A stretch of 64,000 nt of DNA from Fibrella rubiginis. GTDB taxonomy: Bacteria > Bacteroidota > Bacteroidia > Cytophagales > Spirosomataceae. The position numbers were made by a program, and so were the translations under genes. The notes below the pieces were generated by a model. The model was not told the origin of the DNA, made no database searches, and was given only the letters and a program-made list of their open reading frames with translations. Shown piece after piece: positions 50,476 to 58,696 of the stretch. Numbering within the stretch: the first letter of the stretch is position 1; every line of letters begins with the position of its first letter. The DNA lies in assembly GCF_017353185.1 (NCBI RefSeq), contig NZ_JAFMYV010000005.1, forward strand, positions 62,001-126,000, given 5' to 3'.

Positions 50476-52632
50476 TCAAACTACGCCTTCCACCCAAACC
50501 GGTACGCCATTCAGGGCGGCGTTGCCGGTGAGCGTGTCGGAAAAGGCTTCGTCGGTGAGGTCGTTGATGCTGGCTCCGGCATGTTGCTGAGCAATGTCCT
50601 GGCGGGTGCCGGGGCGATTGTGGCCATAGCCGTGGGGCATGCACACCACGCCAGGCATGATCTCGGTCGACACGTCGGCGGGAATCTCAATTTCCCCCAC
50701 GCGCGACCGCACCCGGACGGGCTGCCCGGTGGTGACGCCAAAGCGGGCGGCATCGTCGGGGTGAATGAGCAGGGTGCAGCGGTTGCGGCCTTTCACCAGC
50801 ACGCGGGCGTTGTGCATCCACGAATTATTGTCGCGGAGGTGGCGGCGGCTGATGAGCAATAACTGTGTGCTGGCGGGTTGGTCAGGCGCAATCGTTTCGG
50901 CAATAACCTGCTGGCCGAGAGCCGTTTGTGCGCGTGCTAGATCAGCCAGAAACAGGGCCGGGGCTGCGTTGATACGGTGGTCGGGCGTTTGCAGCCGGCC
51001 GGGCAGCTGCGACCGGAGCGGCCCCAGATCAATGCCGTGGGGGTTGGCCAGCAGATGGTCGAGGCTCAGCCCGGTCTGTCCATACGGCCCAAAGCGCAGT
51101 CCCTGGTCGATGGTTTTAGCGGGGTTTTGCAGGTTCCATTCCTCGCGCGGTGTACCGGACAACCGCAGCCGCAGGTTCTCGAAAATCTCCCAGTCATACA
51201 TAGCCCCCTCCGGTTTGGGTACCATCGGTTCCGAATAGCGGGCCGTGTTGCGGATGGCCAGGACGTGGAAAGTGAGATCATAATTCGCCGTTTCGAGACC
51301 TGTCAGCGGGGGCAGGATGTAGTCGGCGTGGCGGGTGGTTTCGTTCAGGTAAATATCCACTGATACCATAAACTCCAGCCCTGCCAGCGCCTCGTCAACG
51401 CGGCGGCCGTTGGGTGTCGATAAAACGGGGTTACCGCAACTCGTGACCAGCGCCCGCAGTTGGCCCGGACCCGGAGTTTCGGCTTCTTCGGCGAGGCAGG
51501 CCACGGGAATTTCGCCCATAAACTCCGGCTTGCCACTCACCCGGCTCTGAAAACGGTTGTACTTGTTATAGGCTGACTTCGGCACACCTGGCCGGGCCGC
51601 CAGCGCGTCGATGGCAGGCGAGGTAAACAGCATGCCGCCGGGTTCGTCGAGGTGGCCGGTGAGCAGGTTCAGCACATTGACGAGCCAGAGGCACAGCCCA
51701 CCAAACTCCTGCGTCGATACGCCCACACGACCATAGAGCGCGGCGCGGGGCGTATTGGCCAGTTCCCGCGTTAGCCGCCGGATGTCGCTGGCCGATACGC
51801 CCGTCACGGTAGCTACGGTTTCGGGAGAAAAGGGCATTACGGCTTCGCGGAGGGTATCTATGCCGTCGGTCACATCGGCAAGGCGCCCCACGTTCACGAG
51901 GTTTTCGGCGAAAAGCACCTGGGTCATCGCCAGCAACAGAAACACGTCGGTGCCGGGGCGGATGAACTGGTGTTCGTCGGCACGTTTGGCGGTTTCGGTA
52001 TGGCGCGGGTCGATCACCACCACGCGTCCGCCGCGTTGCTGAATGGCCCGGAGGCGCGTGGCCACGTCGGGCGCGGTCATGATGCTGCCGTTGGAAGCAA
52101 TGGGATTGCCGCCCATGATGATCCAGAAATCGGTGTTATCAATATCAGGAACGGGCATCAGCAGGGGGTGACCAAACAACTGCCAGGCTGCAAAATGGTG
52201 CGGAAACTGATCGACCGACGAGGCCGAAAACATGGTGCGCGTACCAATAGAGCGTACAAAGCCCGGCATGCTCAGAAACGAGCCCGAATTATGCACCGTG
52301 GGGTTACCCGCATACACCCCAATGCTGTTGGGACCGTGTTGGGTGCGCACCTGATGCAGCCGGTGGGCCACTTCGTCAAACGCCTGTTCCCAGCCGATCT
52401 CATGCCACGACACCTCACCGTGCGTTTCTACCCGTTTCAGGGGGCGGCGCAGGCGGTTGGGGTCTTCGTAAATGTCTTTGAGGGCCACTGCTTTCGGGCA
52501 AATATGCCCCCGGCTAAACGGATCGGCGGGGTCACCGCTGATGCTGACAACGGTACCGTTCTGGTGGGTAACGGTGAGGCCGCAGATGGCTTCGCAGAGG
52601 TTGCAGGCGCGGTAGTGGGTCTGGAGTTCCAT
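50476..52632 (-). CDS. Molybdopterin oxidoreductase (formate dehydrogenase-like)
   Basis: 718 residues. The N-terminal 4Fe-4S site is CNLCEAICGLTV ... HICPKA. The Mo-bis-MGD domain follows with GVYAGNPTVHNSGSF, FSASSVDQFPHHFAAWQLFG at the molybdenum-ligand region, and WIIMGGNPIASNGS. The C-terminal dinucleotide-binding part has MHNARVLVKGRNRC and CMPHGYGHNRPG. No selenocysteine or clear Cys ligand is seen, Ser is likely. The substrate is unknown; it has no partner subunits here, so it may be a soluble single-chain enzyme. Confidence 0.9.
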   Translation of the reverse strand: MELQTHYRACNLCEAICGLTVTHQNGTVVSISGDPADPFSRGHICPKAVALKDIYEDPNRLRRPLKRVETHGEVSWHEIGWEQAFDEVAHRLHQVRTQHGPNSIGVYAGNPTVHNSGSFLSMPGFVRSIGTRTMFSASSVDQFPHHFAAWQLFGHPLLMPVPDIDNTDFWIIMGGNPIASNGSIMTAPDVATRLRAIQQRGGRVVVIDPRHTETAKRADEHQFIRPGTDVFLLLAMTQVLFAENLVNVGRLADVTDGIDTLREAVMPFSPETVATVTGVSASDIRRLTRELANTPRAALYGRVGVSTQEFGGLCLWLVNVLNLLTGHLDEPGGMLFTSPAIDALAARPGVPKSAYNKYNRFQSRVSGKPEFMGEIPVACLAEEAETPGPGQLRALVTSCGNPVLSTPNGRRVDEALAGLEFMVSVDIYLNETTRHADYILPPLTGLETANYDLTFHVLAIRNTARYSEPMVPKPEGAMYDWEIFENLRLRLSGTPREEWNLQNPAKTIDQGLRFGPYGQTGLSLDHLLANPHGIDLGPLRSQLPGRLQTPDHRINAAPALFLADLARAQTALGQQVIAETIAPDQPASTQLLLISRRHLRDNNSWMHNARVLVKGRNRCTLLIHPDDAARFGVTTGQPVRVRSRVGEIEIPADVSTEIMPGVVCMPHGYGHNRPGTRQDIAQQHAGASINDLTDEAFSDTLTGNAALNGVPVWVEGVV

Positions 52633-52767
52633 AGTCTAAATGTACCACGAAAGGACCAGATCGTGCTATACCCCTACACGTAATCAATGACCGGGTGGCC
52701 CGTGTTGACCGATTGCCAAACAAGATTGTCCCAAAAACAAAGGCTCATTGGCTAATGGACTGTGATG

Positions 52768-52797
52768 TTTGTGGCCGTACCAGTGCACGTATAATGT
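52768..52797 (+). promoter_or_regulatory. Possible promoter for the SnoaL-like lipoprotein gene
   Basis: TTTG at 52768-52771, 18-base spacer, TATAATGT at 52790-52797, 45 bases upstream of the ATG at 52843. The -7 part is a poorer match than the others. Nothing else is recognised in the 210-base gap. Confidence 0.35.
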
Positions 52798-52842
52798 CGC
52801 TGCATTTTCGCCTGTATCACGTTCCGCTAAACCACCAATTCG

Positions 52843-53454
52843 ATGAAAGTCAATCTATTAGCTTCAATTATCCTGGTCCTTATGATCGCCCTTTCGCTCG
52901 TTGCCGGCTGTGATACCGTCAGCACCACCGAAACACAACCACCCGCCGATACGTTGCTGGCTATCACCAACCCGCTTTTTACCATTGCCCCCACTGACTA
53001 CAGCACACTGGCCGAGCGATCTATTAACCACCTTGCCGCGTTTGATTTTAGCGCCTGGGAAGCCACCCTGGCTGATGATGTAGCGTATGATTTTCCGGAC
53101 GGCGATCAGAACACACGCACCAAACTGCTGGGAAAGGCGACTGTCGTAAACTGGTGGCGAAACTTCCGGCACCAATCGGGTATCGAGTCGATGACAATGT
53201 CTGAGTTCAACCACTTCCCGCTCAAGGTGACAGGACAAGCCAAAGGGGGCGCCTCAACGGGCATCTACGTGTTATCTTACTTCACCAACGCGCTGGTTTT
53301 CCGGGGAAAAGCCACGGGGGTCCGCATGAATTTTGTTTTGCATTTCAACGCTGAAAAGAAAATTGATCGCTACGTAACGTATTACGACCGCACGCCAATC
53401 ATTGCGGCGATGGGTGGTCGTAATCTGCTGGCCGAAGTGAAGTTGAAAAAGTAG
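52843..53454 (+). CDS. SnoaL/NTF2-like lipoprotein
   Basis: 203 residues with a lipoprotein signal (MKVNLLASIILVLMIALSLVAGC, lipobox LVAGC, Cys23). The mature part has the NTF2-like cone: INHLAAFDFSAWEATLADDVAYDFPDG, VNWWRNF, VLHFNAEKKIDRYVTYYD. Members bind small hydrophobic ligands or catalyse simple reactions; ligand unknown. The following membrane gene starts 63 bases later, in the same direction. Confidence 0.82.
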   Translation: MKVNLLASIILVLMIALSLVAGCDTVSTTETQPPADTLLAITNPLFTIAPTDYSTLAERSINHLAAFDFSAWEATLADDVAYDFPDGDQNTRTKLLGKATVVNWWRNFRHQSGIESMTMSEFNHFPLKVTGQAKGGASTGIYVLSYFTNALVFRGKATGVRMNFVLHFNAEKKIDRYVTYYDRTPIIAAMGGRNLLAEVKLKK

Positions 53455-53517
53455 GGGAAGGCAAACCTGAACTGACCCGGAAACAGTACACATACGTTGC
53501 CGTTAGCTTTTGGCTAT

Positions 53518-54342
53518 ATGCTAACAAAGATTATTAGTCGATCTGCAGCTTATACGATGGTCATGCTGCTTATTTATTATTTGCTTAATGCAACCATGAG
53601 CGGCACTGTTTGGGCGGATATGGTAATCAGCAAATCGGCGTTGACGGTTGAATATTGTGAGTTCAATGATGTACGTCGATTTTTTCACCAATCGATGAAT
53701 ACATATTCCAATCTGGTGTACTTCTTTTTTGGCGTATTCGTCTGTCAGCTTGCCCGATACGATCAGAAAAATGGCACCTTACAGGCGCCTAACCGGATGC
53801 AGGCATTTCCGGGGTTGTCATGGCTATTGGGTGCGTGTTTTATTTATTTGAGCTTCGGGAGTGCCTTTTTCCATGCTTCGCTGACGTGGGTCGGGCAACG
53901 CGTCGACATGAATGGTACCTATGGCCTTAGCCTGACGCTGCTGTGCATGGCACTGTATCACGTTTTTTACAAAATAGATTTTTCGGCTAATGCGAAGCGC
54001 TGGGCTATTGCCATTGTTTCGCTATCCATTTTGCTGTTTTATGAAATCGCCCTACTTGTTTCCAGCAGTATTTTGTTACCCGTTTTAATATTGACGACCT
54101 GGCTATTGATTATCATCAATTACATTCAGTTTCGACGTGAGCGGTCTGTTCTTTTTGCTATTTCCAGCCTGGTGTTCATTGTTGTTGCGCTGAAAATCAG
54201 AACGCTGGATGTGCAGAAAATCGGCTGCGATCCGCACTCACTGTATCAGGGCCATTCGGTCTGGCACTTGCTGGCGGGGTTGAGTAGCTTTTGTACCTAC
54301 GCCTTTTTCAGATTTACGCCTCCCCCCAAAACCACCTTCTGA
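53518..54342 (+). CDS. Ceramidase-like (CREST superfamily) membrane protein
   Basis: About 274 residues from ATG 53518 (MLTKIISRSAAYTM) with seven TM helices. Conserved positions of alkaline ceramidases appear in order: VEYCEFNDVRRFFHQSMNTYSNLVYFFFG in pieces (EYCEFN, NTYSNLVYFFFG), FGSAFFHASLTWVGQRVDM (Ser/His/Asp metal site) and LYQGHSVWHLLAG (His pair). The enzyme class hydrolyses ceramide; sphingolipids are known in Bacteroidota. Zinc-binding residues appear intact. DUF3500 follows 12 bases later. Confidence 0.82.
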   Translation: MLTKIISRSAAYTMVMLLIYYLLNATMSGTVWADMVISKSALTVEYCEFNDVRRFFHQSMNTYSNLVYFFFGVFVCQLARYDQKNGTLQAPNRMQAFPGLSWLLGACFIYLSFGSAFFHASLTWVGQRVDMNGTYGLSLTLLCMALYHVFYKIDFSANAKRWAIAIVSLSILLFYEIALLVSSSILLPVLILTTWLLIIINYIQFRRERSVLFAISSLVFIVVALKIRTLDVQKIGCDPHSLYQGHSVWHLLAGLSSFCTYAFFRFTPPPKTTF

Positions 54343-54354
54343 CTCCCGCTGACC

Positions 54355-55440
54355 ATGGACTATCATCTAACTTTACCCATCCGTTATTGGCTAACAATCC
54401 TCATGGTGCTGACTGTCTGTTCGTTACAGGCGCAGCCTAATCAGTCTGTCGAGGCAACAGCAAGCCAGTTTTTAGCTACGCTAACCCCCGACGAACTGGC
54501 AAAAACCACCTACGCTTTCACCGACACCACGCGGCGAAAATGGACCAACCTCCCCGTTGGGCTGGTACCTCGCGCCGGCATCGAATATGGAGCCCTGTCA
54601 GACAAGAGTCGGATGGCGTTTCACCGGGTGCTGTCGTCGCTGCTCAGCTCGCAGGGTTATCTGAAGGTTACGAGCATCATGGCCCTCGACGATATCCTGA
54701 ACACCCTTTATCAGCAGGCGTTTGATGCGGGTAAGATTGATCAGAAAACCCTCACCATGACCCAGAATCTGAAGTGGGCCCATGGCCATTTCTACATTTC
54801 TATCTGGGGCAAACCGCAGAGCAAAGACCCGTGGGGACTTAATTTTGGCGGTCACCACATAGCCTTGAACATTACGGTTAGGGATAATGACGTGGTGACG
54901 TCGCCGCTTTTTTATGGCACTGATCCCTCGGAGGTAAAATCATCGAAATACGCTGGCCTGCGGGTATTGAGTAAGGAAGAAGACTACGGTTTTCTGCTCA
55001 TCAACGCCCTCACGGCGGGGCAGCAGGCCAAGGCGATACTAAAGCAGAACGTACCCAAAGACATTATCACCTCGCCCCAGGCTAACCAGCGTATCACGAG
55101 TTACTACGGCATTTCGGCGGCTGAGTTCACCGCCGATCAGCAGGCTATCCTGACGATGCTGCTTGGGGAATACATTCACAATTTCGAGCACCAGACGGCG
55201 CATCGGCTGTATGACAAACTCCTGAAAACGGGCCTCGACAAAGTGTATTTCGCCTGGGTAGGTAGCCTCAACAACAACAAACCGCACTACTACATCATCA
55301 ACGCTCCCGATTTTCTGATTGAGTATGACAACGTAGGTTTTCAGAATGACGGCAACCACATCCACGCCATTCTCCGCGAAAAAGGCAACGACTTCGGCGA
55401 CGACCTGCTCAAACGGCACTACGCCGAAGCGAAGCATTAA
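54355..55440 (+). CDS. DUF3500 family secreted protein, second copy
   Basis: 361 residues with a signal sequence (YWLTILMVLTVCSLQAQ). Pattern as in the copy at 37727-38767: FLATLTPDELAKTTYAFTD, DPWGLNFGGHHIALNI, FYGTDPSEVKSS and LIEYDNVGFQNDGNHIHAILREKGNDFGDDLLKRHY in pieces (EYDNVGFQNDGNHIHA, NDFGDDLLKRHY). Short spacing suggests cotranscription with the ceramidase-like gene. Function unknown; a long terminator follows. Confidence 0.9.
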   Translation: MDYHLTLPIRYWLTILMVLTVCSLQAQPNQSVEATASQFLATLTPDELAKTTYAFTDTTRRKWTNLPVGLVPRAGIEYGALSDKSRMAFHRVLSSLLSSQGYLKVTSIMALDDILNTLYQQAFDAGKIDQKTLTMTQNLKWAHGHFYISIWGKPQSKDPWGLNFGGHHIALNITVRDNDVVTSPLFYGTDPSEVKSSKYAGLRVLSKEEDYGFLLINALTAGQQAKAILKQNVPKDIITSPQANQRITSYYGISAAEFTADQQAILTMLLGEYIHNFEHQTAHRLYDKLLKTGLDKVYFAWVGSLNNNKPHYYIINAPDFLIEYDNVGFQNDGNHIHAILREKGNDFGDDLLKRHYAEAKH

Positions 55441-55475
55441 ATACCAAGTTGTCAGGCTGTGCTATGCTGCTCAGC

Positions 55476-55529
55476 ATTAGTTTTAACAAAAAAGACCACG
55501 GCAACGTGGTCTTTTTTGTTAAAACTAAT
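55476..55529. terminator. Bidirectional terminator between convergent genes
   Basis: Perfect 25-bp stem (55476-55500 and 55505-55529) with GCAA loop; inner part GACCACG / CGTGGTC flanked by A6 and T6 tracts, so it acts as an intrinsic terminator in both directions. Confidence 0.95.
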
Positions 55530-55539
55530 AGCCGCCCAT

Positions 55540-56361
55540 TCAGTACGTTTCATAGGTAAACTCTTCAGAGTTACCATCGTTGTAAACGATTTTTGTTACC
55601 AGACCGTCACTATTATATGTCAATTGTGCGTCAGTTGTACGGTTGTTCTGATTGAACACTTTGACGGACGAATCGCTGAACCGTTCGCTAATGTCGAAGG
55701 GTCTATTTAATGCATTGATGTTACCTGAAAAGTTAGCAGTGTAATCTGGTGATGAAATAGAAAAAGCAGCAAAGCCAAATAGGCCTTTATATGGATTCGG
55801 ACTAGAATCGTAGGTGTAGGATTTACCATCTATTGCCGTTGCGTTGCTACCGGTAAATGAATAATTTTCAGTCCTGCTTCCAACAACTACGTTATTATCA
55901 AGCCTCGTAGTGATACGCGAAGAAGGAGTAGTGCTGTTGCCATTATATATAAAATCATAAATTACTCTGTCTTGCTGATAGGCATTGAGCCTCATTCTGA
56001 TCAATCTATTTTGGCTATCAAAATAATAGCTCATGGCAAAATTATTAACCCTTTCCACGAGTCCATCAGCATAAAATTGATAGTCAGTTTTGGGATAAGT
56101 GTAATGAACAGCCCTAGTGCCAAAGCTTTCCCTACTTGTGTAATCTGGTGTGCTATATGATGCTAACCGGCCATTACTATCGTAGGTCAATACGAATGGG
56201 CCATCAGCAGGTGTTTTACTGTTGCCAAGCGTAGTGTATGCAATCGTTTTGACCCGGAACCGGGCGGCGGGTGTGGGCTGATCGCGGTGGTCGGTGCAGG
56301 TCAGGGCTGTGCTGAGGATAAATAACAGCAGCAGGTAGCTAGCAAGTGAAATTTGTTTCAT
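55540..56361 (-). CDS. YD-repeat-like lipoprotein
   Basis: 273 residues with a lipoprotein signal (MKQISLASYLLLLFILSTALTC, Cys22). The mature part carries short beta repeats of the form YDSNGRLASYS, YFDSQNRLIRMRL, YNSDGLVTKIVYNDGNSEEFTYE, as in DUF4595/YD-repeat proteins of Bacteroidota. Surface or periplasmic location; function unknown. Base composition is more AT-rich than the neighbours, which might reflect transfer. The 224-base gap upstream to 56585 is AT-rich and holds nothing clear. Confidence 0.75.
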   Translation of the reverse strand: MKQISLASYLLLLFILSTALTCTDHRDQPTPAARFRVKTIAYTTLGNSKTPADGPFVLTYDSNGRLASYSTPDYTSRESFGTRAVHYTYPKTDYQFYADGLVERVNNFAMSYYFDSQNRLIRMRLNAYQQDRVIYDFIYNGNSTTPSSRITTRLDNNVVVGSRTENYSFTGSNATAIDGKSYTYDSSPNPYKGLFGFAAFSISSPDYTANFSGNINALNRPFDISERFSDSSVKVFNQNNRTTDAQLTYNSDGLVTKIVYNDGNSEEFTYETY

Positions 56362-56585
56362 AACGAGGTGAATTGGTCCATTTAGGTGGACTAAACATAG
56401 CCATTCAACCTGATGAGTGACATTGTCGCCGTTATCTAGTACACCAAAATCTATTTATTGGTATTGTTCAGGGCAGGAAAAGAGCCATGCCGCTTTCTTT
56501 CGCCGATAACAGCCTACCAGTCAGTGCATAAGTTGAGTATAAGGCACAGGTATGGGTATTTTTCCAGTGCCTATATGCCTATCCT

Positions 56586-58604
56586 ATGACAACTATTCTG
56601 GTGGTTGACGACGAGCCTGACCTTGAGCCGCTGTTGCTGAACTGGTTTCGGCGAAAAATCAGAGACTCGACCTATGTGTTTCACTTCGCCCACGATGGGT
56701 ACGAGGCGCTGGCCCTTTTGCAGCAGGAGCCGACAATTGATCTGCTGCTGCTCGACATTAACATGCCCGACATGGATGGCCTCACGCTGCTGGCCAAACT
56801 TCCCGCCCTAAACCCGTTTTTGCTGGTGGTGATGGTGTCGGCCTATGGCGATATGACCAATATTCGCGCAGCCATGAACCGGGGGGCGTTTGATTTTGTG
56901 TGCAAACCCATTGTCTTTACCGACCTTGACATCACCATCGAGAAAACGGCCCGGCAGGTTCGGCAACGTCGTGAGGCGCACCAGCTAAAGGTCATCGATG
57001 AGCTGAAAACGCGGTTTTTCGATAACATCACCCATGAGTTCAGAACGCCCCTCACCCTGATTCTGGCCCCGGTTGAGCAACTGCTGAAACGCTTCCGCGA
57101 CTCGGCCGAGTTACAGCATAGTCTGGGAATTGTAGAACGCAACGCCCGGCAGCTGCTGCGGCTCATTAACCAACTGCTGGATCTGGCCAAGCTGGAATCG
57201 GGGCACCTGACCGTGTCATTGCAGGCGGGTGATCTGGGTGATTTTGTGGGGCAGATCGTGCGGGCATTTGAACCCATGGCGCGCGAGAAAAACCTGACCC
57301 TGACTTACGAAAATGAACTGACGGACTTCTATACGTTCGACGCCGACAAACTGGAGCAGGTTGCCCATAACCTGATTGCCAACGCTCTGAAATTCACGTC
57401 GGCAGGGCAGGTTATGGTTCGGTTGAGCCAGGAGGCGATGGTGCAGCTCACGGTGACAGACACAGGTATTGGCATTGTTCCCGAAAAGCTGCCCTACATT
57501 TTTAACCGGTTCTACCAGGTTCAGGAGCCGGACGTCAAAGGTCGTGCCCCCTCACACCAATTTGCCAGCCCCGGCACGGGTATTGGTCTGGCGTTGGTAA
57601 ACGAACTGACCGAGCTAATGGGTGGACGCGTCAGCGTGAGCAGCGTGTCGACCCGGGCGGAAACAGGCCTGTCGGGCACCACGTTTACGGTGGAACTACC
57701 CCTGTCGAAGGTTCATGAAGAAACAGGTAATGACCCGCTTATTCGGCCGTTGTTGCCTGTGGCCGAGGTCGTTGCGTTGATACGGCCTTTGCATGGTACG
57801 GCTGAAAGAGAATCTACCACTACCGAAAAACCGCTGGTGCTGGTGGTGGAAGACAATGCCGAACTGAATGCCTTTATTGCCGGCGAACTGGCCGATAGCT
57901 ACCGGATACTGACTGCCTTCACCGGCGATGAAGGCTGGGCGCTGGCGCAGGCCGAACTGCCCGATCTGGTGCTTTCCGACATTATGATGCCCGGTCTGGA
58001 TAGACCCGGTCTGGATGGACCCGGTCTGGACGGCTATCAACTCACGCGCCGACTAAAAACCGACCCCGCCACCGACCATATTGCGGTGGTACTACTGACG
58101 GCCAAAGTTGCTCAGTCCAGCCGGATGGAAGGCCTTGAAGAAGGGGCCGACGACTACATTGGTAAGCCCTTTCACGTAGACGAACTGCGCCTACGAATCC
58201 ATAACCTGCTGGCCCGGCAGCAAGCCCTGCGGGCGCATTTTCAGCAGCAGCTCAGCCATCCCAACGAACCGATCAGCCCGGAAACAGTGGCAGACAGCTT
58301 CATCAGGAACCTGTATACGCTCATTGAGAAACACCTGGACGACAGTCAGTTTCGGGTTGATGAACTGGCCCAGGCCGTGGGTATGAGCCGCCGGACGCTG
58401 CACCGCAAACTGGCCTCAGTAACCAGCCTGAACGTGACCGATTTCATTCGGCAATATCGTCTGAAACGGGCGTGTGAACTGCTCCGGCAGGGGTATAACG
58501 TGTCGGAAACAGCCTACATGATTGGCTACGAAAGCCCGTCTCATTTCAGTACGGTGTTTCGGGAGTTTTTTGGGAAAACACCAACCGTTTACGTAGAAGG
58601 CTGA
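56586..58604 (+). CDS. Hybrid regulator: REC - histidine kinase - REC - AraC HTH
   Basis: 672 residues. REC1 (residues 1-120): ILVVDDEPD, phosphoacceptor D57 in LLLLDINMPDMDG. HisKA at about 139-200 with H150 in FDNITHEFRTPLTL. HATPase to about 375: NLIANALKFTSAG, DTGIGI, GTGIGLALVNELTELMGG. REC2 from about 418: VLVVEDNAEL, D465 in VLSDIMMPG, with an in-frame triple PGLD repeat right after. AraC DNA-binding at about 570-672: VDELAQAVGMSRRTLHRKL and VSETAYMIGYESPSHFSTVFREFFGK. No sensor or TM domain, so input comes through REC1. It may control the caspase gene 93 bases downstream. Confidence 0.92.
   Translation: MTTILVVDDEPDLEPLLLNWFRRKIRDSTYVFHFAHDGYEALALLQQEPTIDLLLLDINMPDMDGLTLLAKLPALNPFLLVVMVSAYGDMTNIRAAMNRGAFDFVCKPIVFTDLDITIEKTARQVRQRREAHQLKVIDELKTRFFDNITHEFRTPLTLILAPVEQLLKRFRDSAELQHSLGIVERNARQLLRLINQLLDLAKLESGHLTVSLQAGDLGDFVGQIVRAFEPMAREKNLTLTYENELTDFYTFDADKLEQVAHNLIANALKFTSAGQVMVRLSQEAMVQLTVTDTGIGIVPEKLPYIFNRFYQVQEPDVKGRAPSHQFASPGTGIGLALVNELTELMGGRVSVSSVSTRAETGLSGTTFTVELPLSKVHEETGNDPLIRPLLPVAEVVALIRPLHGTAERESTTTEKPLVLVVEDNAELNAFIAGELADSYRILTAFTGDEGWALAQAELPDLVLSDIMMPGLDRPGLDGPGLDGYQLTRRLKTDPATDHIAVVLLTAKVAQSSRMEGLEEGADDYIGKPFHVDELRLRIHNLLARQQALRAHFQQQLSHPNEPISPETVADSFIRNLYTLIEKHLDDSQFRVDELAQAVGMSRRTLHRKLASVTSLNVTDFIRQYRLKRACELLRQGYNVSETAYMIGYESPSHFSTVFREFFGKTPTVYVEG
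57990..58034 (+). repeat. In-frame 15-bp triple tandem repeat in REC2
   Basis: Three copies of CCCGGTCTGGATRGA-type units (57990-58004, 58005-58019, 58020-58034), differing by one or two bases, encode PGLDR-PGLDG-PGLDG (residues 469-483). Normal REC domains have one such unit (MPGLDGY), so ten residues were added by slippage. Confidence 0.95.
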
Positions 58605-58696
58605 ACACTGACCCAAACCCAAACGGATTTGGCCGAAAAACGAACGGGCAAATTTGTTGACTAACAGACCTTTGTCCACTTCATTGGCTACCAGAC

